Origin: Botryococcus braunii
Lineage: Eukaryota; Chlorophyta; Trebouxiophyceae
Direction: 5' to 3'
DNA: 25,000 bases
Assembly (NCBI GenBank): GCA_002005505.1
Contig: KV908354.1
Span: forward strand, 662,268 to 687,267
Shown: in pieces, positions 1-15,501 of the stretch
Numbering within the stretch: the stretch's first letter is position 1
How the letters are laid out: each line of letters starts with the position of its first letter
Program-made: the position numbers and the translations under genes
Notes under the pieces: model-generated
What the model saw: the letters and a program-made list of their open reading frames with translations, nothing else
Database searches by the model: none
Told to the model about the DNA's origin: nothing

Positions 1-4342
<4,342 letters not shown>

Positions 4343-4377
4343 GTGAGGCCCCGCGCGGGAGGGCTCCCTCCCTTGAG

Positions 4378-4583
4378 GGAGCCGGGGACTACTCCATTGC
4401 CAAGCCCGCAGGCGTCGACAACCCCAAGCTTGAGGGGCCCGACGCCATTGTGTCCCGCGCAGATGTACCGGAGCTCTATGCCATGGGCAATCCCCCCTCC
4501 CCCTGATCCCCTGGGGCCCGGTCCCGCAGTATGGAATCCCCCAAGACGGCGTGTGCATAGACACATGCAAGTGTCCTTAAAGC
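4378..4583 (+). other. unresolved 3' coding sequence of the sugar dehydrogenase
   Basis: Two non-repetitive frames follow the last sure exon. From 4378 one frame reads GDYSIAKPAGVDNPKLEG and ends ELYAMGNPPSP with TGA at 4504-4506. A second frame then reads PWGPVPQYGIPQDG and VCIDTCKCP, with TAA at 4581-4583. Possible explanations are a 35 nt intron (4343-4377, in phase), a 187 nt intron with acceptor CCCGCAG at 4529 (in phase), or single-base indels in the C-runs near 4492-4503. Only one can be right, and transcript data would decide. Confidence 0.4.
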
Positions 4584-4624
4584 GTCCGGTTTTAAACGAG
4601 TTTAGGCCTCAGGTGGCCCCGTAG

Positions 4625-5480
4625 GTAAAATAAGTCAGACGTGCGGCAGGTGAAATAAATAGGAACGGCGGCTCATGTATGTTGGAGCGGTACTGGTAAT
4701 CCCCAAGAGGGGGGGGGGAGGCAGAGATGTGCATAGGCCAGAGCCTGCTATAACTGAGGACAGGAGCAGAGGCTTTGCTAGGGCAGAGGGGTTCAGTGGC
4801 AAAGGTGTTAGCCGAGGAGGCGCCAGGCGAGAGCTTAAGTCCTGTTAGTGGCAACGGGTTCAGGGGCCAGGCTAGGGGCCATTTTTTGGGGTCTCAGCAA
4901 CTGGAGACCTCGATGACCAGATTATGTGGAGACCGCAATGATCAGGTCATGGGTAGACCGTTTGACAGCCAAGTGGGGAGCTTCGATAAGCGCCTCGTTG
5001 ACAAGGGCGGGAGCGGGAAGTTTCAAATTCCCGCAGCAAGGACGCAAGCTAAGGACACCTGGATGCGTGCGGTGAAGGGGTCTTTAAAAGGCCCTCAAAT
5101 GGTTGAGTACAGTAATCAGGGCTTGAGCAGAGGGCTCGCTGAAGAAGACTAGATTCACGAGGGTCCGTGGTGGGTTCGCACGTAGGGGTGTTGGCGAGGG
5201 CCAGAGCAGATAGTTGTGTGACAGATGAGAGAGGAGAGGTGGTCTTTGCCCAGGCAGGAAACAGGAAGATTCCTGTGCCAACGGGCGAGAGCAGACGATC
5301 GTTCATGAAAACGGTTGAGACCACATGGGGCGGAGCAGAGGCGTTCTATCTAGAAAAGCGCGGGGAGGGCAGGCTCCAGGCCAAGGGCGGAGCATAAAGA
5401 AGAATGGACCATTGCCAAGACAGGAACGGAGATGTTAAAAGGGGTGGGGAGAGAGCAGAGGGAGGGGCTTATTTGTCTGT
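4625..5480. other. no assignable gene; purine-rich, weakly repetitive
   Basis: GAGCAGA-containing words recur at irregular spacing (for example near 4763, 5124, 5203, 5288, 5333 and 5452). A GGAGACC(T/G)C(G/A)ATGA(C/T)CAG word is duplicated at about 4903-4942. A 125-codon plus frame (4775-5152) has no domain I recognise and may be chance. Confidence 0.5.
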
Positions 5481-6880
5481 TGTCTGTGTGTGTATTTATT
5501 ATTTTTTTTGGGTTTTTTGGTTTGTGATTGGAATATGATGGCCGCTCACGAATGAGGTGACCTACGGTGCCCTTGTCCAAATGCCGGAAGCAATCAAAAG
5601 CTTTTTGCTTTCGACAGTTTTGTCTCTGGCAACAAAGAGGGCTGCCCCTTACAGATAGCCCATGGTCCGGGCCACTCACTGCTCATTGTGCACCGTAAGA
5701 CAGCCACATTAGTTTCCGATGGCTGCAACTGGCACCGGTTACTGTTCTCAACATCGTAGGCCATACGGTTTTTTGTGACAGTCCTAGATCGATTCAGAGC
5801 GTCTTAGGGGTGGTCCACACACAGGGAGGCCCAGGAAGCCTTTTTTTCTACAATTAATGCTGCGGGGTGGCTGAGAAGAGTAGTGCTCTGTGCACCTCTC
5901 AGTGCGTTTTTGCTAACTTCGCTGCTGGGGGATTTTAAAAAATTCCCCATGATTTAGCATTACCGTGGCTCGTCTTCTTAGTAAATCTTGACTTTCCGTT
6001 TATTTTTGTTTGACTTTCCCTTAATGTTTGATGTGTGAAAGTATGTATCGCTTCGGGGTGTCAAAGGCGACATCTCATGGTTGACGTTAGAGTTCCGAAG
6101 GAAATTGCGTCGTTGGCAGTGGCCAGCTTGAGCGCCTTGAGCACCGTTCCTGGTAGCCCTCACAAGTGGGTCCATGTGCATGTGGCAGTACTACTAATAA
6201 TTAAATTGTAATAATACTATGATGGGACACTAACGAGTCCCATCCTGCCCTGTCTGTGTTTGCTGACATGGCCTGATTCATCTGTCATGTATATGAGAGA
6301 GTCATGCCTTTCAAAGAACATCTGGCGATGGATATGGATGGAACTTCCGGATGGGTCTGGGTCGGGCCATACCAGCATGTATGACACATGGTTTACGGAT
6401 CAGATCTACTTCCGGGCCAGGGCTTCCACTATGGCACCGATACGTTTCTCAGTGCAAGTCCTAGCGCCATGGACACAGTGCCAGACATCGACAACACTGT
6501 ACAATACATAAATGATACGTTCCTACAAAGTACCAGGTATTAAATTGGAACTGAAATCAACGTTTCCCGCATCAGAAATCCCATTTAAAAGCACGGCTGT
6601 TCTTCTCAAAGGGTTCCCATTCAGTACATGTACATTCAGTGCAGCGCTCATAGATAGTTTTCAAGAACATACCATATAAATATTATATAATTTATATAAT
6701 TAAATTTGAAAAGTATTTTTGACTCTCTGGTAATACGAATGGAGAGGCCTAGACTTGCAGCAAGGCCAGTCTTTTTCTTGGTGCTGGCAACGGTGTTCTG
6801 TTGTGGGGCCCGCTCCCTCATTCCCATATTGTGTTGCTCGTGATTGGCCTCACTGCAACAGGCCTGGGGCCCCCACGGGC
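5481..6880. other. no feature supported
   Basis: Unique-looking moderate to AT-rich DNA. Open frames are short and show no recognised motif. AT-rich patches occur near 5495-5520 and 6670-6715. Confidence 0.5.
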
Positions 6881-6892
6881 ACATGCCACCAT

Positions 6893-7190
6893 GCACATAT
6901 GGGAAGCTTGTGTACTTATAACAGTGAAGCTTGTGTACTTGGTAAGGCATCTGGCACTCAAATGTTGCCTGCCTCCATGCACATGTGCTTGTGCACACTA
7001 GCACATATGGGTAGCTTGTGTACTTATGAGAAAGAGTCAAGCTTATGTACTTGTGAAGGCATCTGGCACTCGATTTTTGCCAAGTTGTTCGAAACCGTTC
7101 CCCATTCCTAGTTGCTAGTGAAATACTTAGCTTCTGCACACTAGAGCAAGCAAACACCGCACCCGCAAACACTGCACCTGCAAACGTCAC
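6893..7190. repeat. imperfect direct duplication and short tandem repeat
   Basis: The segment beginning GCACATATGGG and ending GGCATCTGGCACTC occurs twice (about 6893-6970 and 7001-7081), with smaller GCTTGTGTACTT repeats inside each copy. At 7150-7190 a 15 bp unit (GCAAACACYGCACCY) is repeated about 2.7 times. Confidence 0.85.
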
Positions 7191-7690
7191 AATTTTGTTG
7201 CAAGACACCCTTCAAACGAGGCAACTCAGCTATTGTGGGAATTCATTATGCCGTGTGAAAAGGGACGTAGTTGGTTAAGAGTCCTCAATGTCTGGAAGGT
7301 CAGGAGCATGAGGCGATGGCAAAGTCCCACCAGCGACGTCCATTCCCAACTATCTGCGTGACAGTCTGAAGCAGATGCAGAGCTCATCTGAAAATCTCGT
7401 CGAAAGAGACGACAAGACCAGTGAGTTTAGTTCTCACATGCGCATGAGAGCCATCCTCACCGGCATTCTTGGTTGGGTTCGGTCCTGTGACTGACTTCTG
7501 AGCTGCAAGGGCGGCCTTTCTGGGATCAAGTCCCATCTCTCTACCAGCCACTCATCAACTCCCACAGCCCCCTTCCACCCTGACGCCAGTTGCCGTATAA
7601 AAGCCTCCCGCTGGACAGTTACATCAGTGGAGACGTCTCAAATTAAGTACGGAGATGTAGTGAGATTACATTGGACGCGCGCGCACTCAC
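7191..7690. other. no feature supported
   Basis: No convincing open frame or repeat is visible between the short tandem repeat at 7150-7190 and the CA microsatellite. Confidence 0.5.
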
Positions 7691-7699
7691 GCACGCACG

Positions 7700-7762
<63 letters not shown>

Positions 7763-7769
7763 AGACACA

Positions 7770-7830
<61 letters not shown>
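7691..7830. repeat. (CA)n microsatellite with CACAGA interruptions
   Basis: CGCA-type units (7691-7705) pass into CA repeat interrupted near the middle by three ACACAG hexamers, ending at about 7830 before GCAAAAGCGCGTGCGCGCG. Confidence 0.97.
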
Positions 7831-7831
<1 letters not shown>

Positions 7832-7967
7832 CAAAAGCGCGTGCGCGCGCAGACACATACATAAAGACCCAAACGACGCATGTTCAACGTGTAATGAATC
7901 TTCAGCATATCAGGCCCGGGTTTGCAAGGACCAAGGACTTGACCCATGGCTGTTGCATGTCCACCTT

Positions 7968-8299
7968 GAGTGGAAGGAAGCATCCTCCCTTGAGTGGAGT
8001 GGAAGAGTGGAAGGAAGCATCCTCCCTAGCATGCAGGACCTAGCTGGCAGTGACTTGAGGCCAATTGCAACAGCCCTTACTGCGTGCAAAAGACCACCAC
8101 GAAGCTGCAAGCAACAAAGCCAACTAGCAGAGCTAGGACTATTGAAATAAGAGTCAATGCCACCACGTGACGGGCCAGGCCACTACGTAAACATTACGCA
8201 GGCATGAACCTCGTGGCAGCAGTAACTGGGAAACGTGACAGGCCAGGCCACCACGTAAACATTACTCAGGCATGAACCTCCTGGCAGAAATAACTGGGA
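7968..8299. repeat. two tandem duplications (23 bp word; 67 bp unit)
   Basis: A 23 bp word starting GAGTGGAAGGAAGC is present at 7968-7990 and 8005-8027. A 67 bp unit starting ACGTGAC(G/A)GGCCAGGCC is repeated head to tail at 8166-8232 and 8233-8299 with a handful of substitutions. Confidence 0.9.
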
Positions 8300-9660
8300 A
8301 ATGTGTCAAGGAACAGGACACGAGCCTAGTCTCCATCCTTTGGTTTGGCAGGTGGAACGTTGAAGACAACCCGGAGAGAGATGAACTGGTGACTCGGTCG
8401 TCTTGACCAAGGAAGTCAAGTCTGCACATCAGGGCACTACGGAGGCTTTTCTTGTGCAATCCAATTTTTAAAGGGCCCTTCACACTCTGAGGACAGGTGA
8501 TGAACTCCAATGACAATCGATGATCCTAAAAGAAAGAAGGCATGAAGATAAACTTAGTAGCTTGACTCAACTTCAGTGAAGCCAAAATAATAGTATGCTG
8601 GCATGGGCATGTGGCGTTCCAACTGTCTACAAACACCAATGGTCCCATACCCACGCATGTGGAAGTCTATGCCACTTCAACGAGGTTCACGTTTGAAATC
8701 AATGTTGGACAGGTTCAAGGGGCCAGACATGGAGGAGACACTAGATCTCGTCATTTAATAGACACTGAAAGCAAATGCATCACGAACCTCAGGAGCATGA
8801 TGCAAAATATTGAGGAAGATGGACCTGCTGTGCCACGAGAAGGGCGGCAAGCATGTCATAAACATCCCACACAGGAAAGCGCAGGACCAAGGCCAAATTA
8901 AATCTGTACTTCGGGTATAAATCCTAGATGGTGCATTTATACTCCGGAATTCACGAGCCCGCTCCCGTAAACAAGACATGACGGTCCCCCTTCCACTAAA
9001 ACCATACAATCCAGTCCAGTACCAATCAAGAAACACATCTGACAGTGACGTTTGCGAAAGGTCTAGCTTCCAACCTAAAGAATGATGCCTCGTTGATAAG
9101 AGAACATGCATTTTTAATTGCCCTGCTTCTGAAGACGCTGCAGTGATTGCAATGCATGCACATACCAGTCTCCGGATGGATGGTCAGACCCTCTTGAACA
9201 GCCAGTTGCGGTCCTCTTGGTGAAATTGGTGCTCCCCATTATTATGCCATGTCAGGTGCTGGGAATCTCCCACCATCATTAGCGTCCATGACAATTGAAA
9301 CTTCGGGCACAAGACAAGTGCTCCCAAACTAAATCACCCTAGGAGTTTGACAAAGAATACACTCGGCATATACACAAGCACACAACGAAGCGCCCACACA
9401 CAACAAAGCGCAACACCGAAGTAAAACATCAGTTATTAAATTTATGCATGTAGATAACAAAACCTGACCCAAGACATAAAGAAGACTTCCCATCCATCCA
9501 GCAAAGCGCTTCCGTCAGCTTATCGCTCCTGCCGGGAAAAACATCATGGCCCCTCCCCGCCCTTGCCAGAACAACCCCCCCCCCCCGGGGGTGAGGAAGG
9601 GCAGAGAAAATGCATATCTTTTTATAACTAGCCCCAATTTTAGCCACTGGCAAGTGCCTT
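8300..9660. other. no gene supported
   Basis: Open frames on both strands up to about 118 codons exist, for example minus 8755-9111, but none carries a motif I recognise. A C/G run occurs at 9574-9592. Confidence 0.45.
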
Positions 9661-10930
9661 TGTGGCTTACACTCGAGTTTTTTTCACTTCCTCAACGTTT
9701 CTCTTCAAGCAAAGCCTTAGCATTTTCAACGACGCAATATAGGAGCTGCACCTGCACACCCAGGGCTGCGTCCAGACCAATGCCAAAGTTTGGCCCAGCA
9801 ACAGGTGGTTTTCACAACTGTCCTGCATTCGTGCACACAGCTCAGACCCAACTGTATCCACTCCTTTCAAGGATACCACGCACCCCACTGGTGTGGTCTG
9901 GGGCTTTCAGACTGGTCTATGTTTTTGTAAGATGGCAAAATGTGACTCTGTGCAGGACAGGTAATCCATCGCTCCAGTGTAAAAATGACTGAGAGAGGTA
10001 TTCCCCCCTGTTTCTATGCTGCAATGCTGCCTGCTTCCTCAAAAACAAAATGTGACAAGTATGGTGACTCTCCATGAAAAAGTCTGTCGGAAGCCATGTT
10101 GCTGTGCTTGGTTCAGCAAACCAAGTTTTCCCACCGTTGACAGGGGAGCAGCGAGTTAAGACCATTCTCCCACGACCATCATGAATTACTACTCTGGACT
10201 GGACATTTGTAGTGTGGTCAGTTGACCACACTACATCAATTTGAAGCAATCCAATGACGAGGATTCTAGCCTGGTTCCCCCTGCACTGCGCCTGCAAACA
10301 GGTTCGGGACACTTCTGCAGTAAGGTCTGCACCAGTGATAGAAGAAACGGCTGGATCCCTGACAAATGCCTGAGCAGCCGATGGAGAGTACCCTCATGCA
10401 TCTTTTTAATCAAACTGCGTCTACCTCCGAAGGTGCCTGGACACAGCACCAAATGCTCATCACATAGGATTGATGGCAATTTTGGCACAAACGAAACCAC
10501 TGAGATTGCAAAGCTTGTTTGGTTGTGGGAAGTTGGGAAATGGAAAAGGTTGAGCACAACGTCTTTCATGCGTAGTGTTCAAGCAGCTGTAACAGATATG
10601 TGGTACAGCAGTAAAACCGGAATGTTCAAGCAGCTATAACCGGTAGTGTTCAAGCAGCTATAACAGATATGTGGTACAACAGTAAAACCGGATTCCTTGA
10701 CGACAGCTTGAGGGAACAAAGAAGCAACAAGTGTACAAATATCCAGGCATACCAGGTGCGCTACCAACTTCTTGGGCTTGGTTCCTTCTTGATTTGGGAG
10801 TTGAAAAGCTACTTTGTAGGGTAAAGTGGCACTTAAAAGAGCCCCCTTGTAGATCTTCACTACTTCCTGGACTTCCCCTTCCCAGCCTTCTAAATCCAAC
10901 TCAGGTATTTTGGGAGCATGAAACACCTGC
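9660..10930 (-). other. possible minus-strand exons or decayed gene, function unknown
   Basis: The minus frame 10579-10926 begins after an acceptor-like CACTGCAG and reads smoothly with ordinary composition (PELDLEGWEGEVQEVVKIYK, SATLPYKVAFQLP, KKLVAHL). A GTATGC donor-like site follows KKLVAHL. Further minus frames at 10231-10569, 9917-10312 and 9667-9888 also look non-repetitive. I cannot place them in a family or show that they join. Confidence 0.22.
10572..10692. repeat. ~50 bp direct repeat, two copies plus a partial
   Basis: GTAGTGTTCAAGCAGCT through GTAAAACCGGA occurs at 10572-10621 and 10643-10692 (71 bp spacing). A short TGTTCAAGCAGCTATAACCGG piece lies between. It overlaps the end of the candidate minus frame and may have extended it artificially. 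Confidence 0.92.
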
Positions 10931-11726
10931 AGTGGCGAACATCATTAACATGCACAGCGACACATATTATATTGAGGTGTATCGTCAGAATAATAATACC
11001 TACAACCAATACGTATGCGATGTCAACCACTCCAATTGAAGTCTATTACTCTGCTATGAGTTGTTTGTTATGAGGACGCCCTTCGTGTCTACCACGGTAG
11101 TGATATAATCTTCCAACGGCCTCTAACAAAAAATGGCGTATGCTAGGTACTTTCCTCCAAATCCCATACAAGCACATTTCTTGCGGCACCGTAAAGAGTC
11201 CCAACCGGGTAGCCGCTAGCATCACCACTACGCCTTACCTTGACCGACTTAATCACCTTGACTCTTGTTCCTTGTTCGATCCCCTCTTTCAGCTCGTCAT
11301 CTTCCCCAAACATCGCAGATATCCGGCATTGCCTATGCGTCGAGTTCGCAACTGTGACTTTGACCCCGGGATTCCTGCAATGGCTGGTCTGCAATATCTT
11401 ATCCCAAAATCAAATTGTGTAGCAGAGCATACACTTATGGACCTTTGTCGCACTCTACAGAGTCCCAATCCTGCCTGAGCAGTCAGTTGTGATTGTAAGG
11501 CTGAGGCCATCGGAACGGCAAAGGCGCTGCGCCTTCAATGTGACCAAATCAGAAAGCGGACTGGATTGCAGAAACCGTCTCAGCTATTATGGACGACCTT
11601 ATAAAGGGACGCCTCGTATCTATCAACGATGGCCAGAATCCAAGGCAAATCAAACGATCAGATAGAGGATCAGCCTTCGGCAGCGGATAATCAGGACTCC
11701 GGAGTGTCAAACACCAAATGCCAATG
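10931..11726. other. no gene assigned
   Basis: Short frames only. A minus frame at 11143-11394 (for example GYPVGTLYGAARNVLVWDLE) reads non-repetitively but is unrecognised. Confidence 0.4.
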
Positions 11727-11800
11727 GCATGGTGGAGGGTGACCTTCACGATTGCCCGGGCCGTGGGGCGGCAATTGGCTGCGAGGCTCCCTTATTTAAA
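11727..11800 (+). mobile_element. short 3' tail of a non-LTR retroelement
   Basis: This stretch encodes WRVTFTIARAVGRQLAARLP. It matches, with only a few base changes, the end of the relic on the minus strand at 23003-23075, which encodes WRVSFAIARAVGRQLAARLP. It is therefore a strongly 5'-truncated copy of the same element, in the opposite orientation. The open frame through it (11718-12011) continues into GA repeat and is not a gene. Confidence 0.75.
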
Positions 11801-11805
11801 ATCAA

Positions 11806-11866
11806 GAGTGAAGCCTATTCTAACCGCATACCATAAATCCATCATGCAGGGACGCGGAATCCAAGG
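11806..11866 (+). repeat. dispersed repeat, inverted partner of 13838-13896
   Basis: AGTGAAGCCTATTCTAACCGC and the following 40 bp align with the reverse complement of 13838-13896 (AGTAAAGACTATCCTAACCGC and onward), with scattered substitutions. It begins right after the retroelement tail, so it may be that element's 3' UTR or a second repeat family. Confidence 0.65.
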
Positions 11867-11892
11867 GCCAAATAGTCAAGGTGATATTGAGA

Positions 11893-12540
<648 letters not shown>

Positions 12541-12770
12541 TTGAATAGTGCAAAAATGGAGGCGTAACGCGAACTCAGAAAGATATGACCCAAACTATTA
12601 GGCAGCATGTGTTTAGAAATTGTGATTTGAAGATAGAAAAAACACCAAAATATAGACTAGTAGATAGGAGAAAAGTTATTCTTGTGGATACGGAGGTGTA
12701 CTGATATAATCCCAAATCTGGGGCACCCCTACACCCACCCAAGGGGTGGGGGGAGAGGGGAGGGGGGTGT
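12541..12770. repeat. diverged duplicate of 13120-13250
   Basis: GCATGTGTTTAG(A/G)AAT through the A-rich GATAGAAAAAA word is shared by 12605-12651 and 13159-13207, with CCCAAACTAT upstream in both. It forms the unique part of a larger repeat unit that also contains GA arrays. Confidence 0.65.
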
Positions 12771-12816
12771 GGGGGGGGGAGAAGGGGAGGGAGGGGGGGG
12801 AGAGAGAGAGAGGGGG

Positions 12817-12910
<94 letters not shown>

Positions 12911-12935
12911 GGAGAGAGGGAGAGAGGGAAACAAT
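12771..12935. repeat. (G)n-rich and (GA)n array
   Basis: G-rich lead (12771-12800) followed by GA repeat with GGAGAG interruptions to about 12930. All long Arg-Glu or Ser-Leu frames here are repeat artefacts. Confidence 0.96.
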
Positions 12936-13280
12936 AGCCACAGAGAGAAAGAGAGATGTCACTAACCAGTCCGAAAGCGTAACAATAATTAATGACTGTG
13001 GGAGAGCTGTAGTTTAGTGGATATGCATAGAAGAGTGTTGAAATGGAAGCAAGGTGCAGAGAAGAGTACTCTGACCCGGTGTGTAAAGTTGAAGGCGTGG
13101 ATGCGCCTGTGAAAGCAATGGAGTAAGAAAAAAGTTGAGATGTATATCCCCAAACTATGCATGTGTTTAGGAATGGTGTTTTGAAAATAGAAAAAAGCAA
13201 AACATGAGGCTCCCTCATTTGTGTTTTGGGGGGGGGGGGGTGATATGCGAGTGTAGGGTTGGGGGATGGTTTTGCTTGGG

Positions 13281-13304
13281 GTGGTGCGGGGGCCCCCGCA
13301 CCAC
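13281..13304. repeat. perfect 24 bp GC-rich palindrome
   Basis: GTGGTGCGGGGG followed by its exact reverse complement with no loop. It lies just before the stretch resembling the retroelement 3' UTR. Confidence 0.95.
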
Positions 13305-13345
13305 ACAGCCGGGGGTGTGATTTCCTCTTATGTAGTTCGAAAAGT
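13305..13345 (+). repeat. fragment resembling the 3' flank of the non-LTR retroelement
   Basis: GGGGTGTGATTTCCTCTTATG, TAGTTCGAA resembles the reverse complement of 22937-22975 (GGGGTTCTGATTTCCTCTTATG, TAATTCCGAA). It is about 40 bp, so the assignment is tentative. Confidence 0.5.
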
Positions 13346-13837
13346 TTACGCGTCGCGAACATCTCTGTTTCAACCAAGACCAGGAATAGGAAGCCCTTCG
13401 TCTTCCCGTCTTGACTCTTCAAAGGTAAAAGTGAAATATATCAGTCTCAGGCCCCTTTTGGAACCAGGTTCTTCTGCGCCTCTGTAAGCGTCTTGGCTTC
13501 TTGCTGGCATTTGTCCCCTTTTGGCTGTATCCTGGGGCCTTCCCAGCCTTCATACCTTACCTCTGATCCAGTTATATCTTTCTTAGGGTTTGTGTCTTGG
13601 GTCTTCTCATGCCCCGTGCCTCTCGGTGCTCAGACCTCGTGTGCTTGGTTCTTATCTCGTCATGGGCTGGGTACATGTAATTCCTCTCTCTTCTCTCTCC
13701 TCTGCAGAGGGTCACACGCTGCTGGGTGGCTCACCCTGGGTGGCCCTGCAACGCTAGGTGTGCAGACGTGCTTACAAAAAGTGCTCCAAAGATTTCTACA
13801 CCATCCCCTTTTGTCTCTGGCCCCTGGACCTCGCATA
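13346..13837. other. no gene supported
   Basis: Contains open frames of up to about 138 codons, for example plus 13493-13909, with no recognised motif. No repeat stands out in this stretch. Confidence 0.45.
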
Positions 13838-13896
13838 CCCGCATGCATGATTTTATGGCGTGCGGTTAGGATAGTCTTTACTCTATATTCGAAATA
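13838..13896 (-). repeat. dispersed repeat, inverted partner of 11806-11866
   Basis: The reverse complement aligns with 11806-11866 as described there. It is followed at 13906 by a 24 bp tandem repeat. Confidence 0.6.
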
Positions 13897-13905
13897 TATT
13901 ACTAT

Positions 13906-13977
13906 ATAGTGTGCACACGCCCAGAGGAAATAGTGTGCACACCCCCAGAGTAAATAGTGTGCACACCCCCAGAGGAA
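13906..13977. repeat. 24 bp tandem repeat, three copies
   Basis: Unit ATAGTGTGCACACSCCCAGA followed by GKAA, at 13906-13929, 13930-13953 and 13954-13977, with one or two changes between copies. Each contains the palindrome GTGTGCACAC. On the minus strand it translates as an octapeptide repeat (LWGCAHYL-like) because 24 is a multiple of 3. Confidence 0.95.
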
Positions 13978-14583
13978 AATGAATTTAGAACCGTCGCACA
14001 CAACCATGGATGGGCAGAAGTAACAGCCCCACAAAACTGCGCAGACAGGAGGGAAAGGTGTGCACTACTCAAACCTCCAATAAGGGTTCCAAATTGATGT
14101 TATTCGCCGGCCATAGTTCAATGACCCGGACTTGTAGGCTCAAGAAGTGTGGAGTCAGTAGAAAGACCGATTGGGGAAAGCCAACAGCTGTAGGCGCCAC
14201 CCGCACCAACGTGCAAGGGTGCTGGCGTGCGTTCGTGCCCCGTGTTGAGACTGGTCATCCTCCTGAACAGACTTCAAGGCGCACGACTTCCTCCGCTTGC
14301 TTCAAGAGTTGACTTGGAAGAGTTCCAAGGACGGCTATGACATGAACAGAACAGGGCACAAGAAATGAGGACTGGACATCTAAATGAACGAAACTTCGGA
14401 GTTGGGCTGGCGTTGGTGTTGGGGGAGGTAGGGTGGACGCACTGGTGATCACCTCATGAGGGAAATGTGCTTTGCGTCTCGGGCAAACAAGGAGGATCTT
14501 CAGAAATTTACTTCTTTTGTTAAACGGGCCTGGGTTAGAGGTTTAGAGTTAAAAGGGAAATAGGAACTCTTTACTGACGTCAG
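13978..14583. other. no feature supported
   Basis: Moderate-complexity DNA without a recognised coding frame or repeat. Confidence 0.45.
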
Positions 14584-14684
14584 CTTTCAAATCAACCCTG
14601 TGACATACATGGGGGATTTGTAAACATGGGGAGGAGTTGCGTCGGGCTTCAAATCAATCCTGTGACATATAATTATATGTCACC
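14584..14684. repeat. flank of the LTR element: 26 bp duplication and 22 bp palindrome
   Basis: CTTTCAAATCAACCCTGTGACATA (14584-14609) recurs as CTTCAAATCAATCCTGTGACATA (14647-14671). A perfect 22 bp palindrome GTGACATATAA/TTATATGTCAC spans 14662-14683, one base before the target duplication. Confidence 0.9.
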
Positions 14685-14689
14685 ATATT
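14685..14689. repeat. target-site duplication ATATT (left)
   Basis: ATATT directly precedes the left LTR and is repeated at 20766-20770 directly after the right LTR. Five-base duplications are typical of Ty3/gypsy integration. Confidence 0.95.
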
Positions 14690-14915
14690 TGTTATGGCAA
14701 TCAGCGGAAGAGTATTTGACTGAGGCAAAGAGATCCGTTCATGAAGACGAAGATAGCGATTGATTACAATGCGTGAAGTTCTCGTCTTAAATCTGACGCA
14801 GAGCGGCCAATTATAGAATGTACGCGTTCATCTAAGTATATATGAAAACCAGAGAGAACTGTACGGGATCTCCCCATGCACGCATATGAAGTACAAGGTA
14901 ATGGTTGTCTTTACA
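14690..14915 (-). repeat. 3' LTR
   Basis: 226 bp, plus strand TGTTATGG...TTACA. It is identical to the other LTR except at 14760 (T here, C at 20610). In transcript sense it begins TGTAA and ends TAACA. Confidence 0.97.
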
Positions 14916-14928
14916 TTCCCTCCCCCTT
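14916..14928 (-). promoter_or_regulatory. polypurine tract (plus-strand primer)
   Basis: In element sense AAGGGGGAGGGAA directly abuts the 3' LTR. That is the position and composition needed for plus-strand DNA priming by an RNase H-resistant purine tract. Confidence 0.88.
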
Positions 14929-15501
14929 GGAATGAAGATGACGGGCAAGGGCCCTTCTTCATGAAACGCAGATCATGAAGATAGATCAAAAAGGCAAAGG
15001 AAACCCTTCCGATCTTGCGCAATTAACCCACACACATCGGGTCAATTACAAGTTGCAGAGAAACAAGACATTGGAAGATACTCCAGGCAGGGAAAAGAGG
15101 AACAATTCCCTCCAGTAGCACAGAAGATGGCCTTTAAGGGCCTTCCCTTCCAATAGAAAGTCGCATCTAGGGAAGAACTGTCCACCACTATAAGTTGATT
15201 CCAAGGGGCATGGCTCCCAATCCATATTACTCCCCCCCATCATTCAACCCAAGTACAGTAGAACAGTAAGCCAGAAAAATAAGGTACAGTGTACCTTATG
15301 CTGTACTGTGTGTTGTACTGCTTTTTGAAAGAGGGTCCACAGAGCCTAATTGCAAGGCAACAAACACCATAAGGAGTACCCTCCCAGCCCCAAACCCTCC
15401 CAACCCAGAACCCACCCTCCCAAGTCTAAGCGCAGCCGCAGTACGGAGACCCATGCGGCGAAGATCCAGGCTGCCAAGAGGAAATCATTGCTCCAGCAAG
15501 G
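14929..15501 (-). other. 3' untranslated region of the chromovirus
   Basis: About 570 bp between the chromodomain stop and the polypurine tract, with no convincing frame. It holds an inverted repeat ATAAGGTAC-AGT-GTACCTTAT at 15279-15299 surrounded by GTACAGTA/TGTACTG words. Confidence 0.7.
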
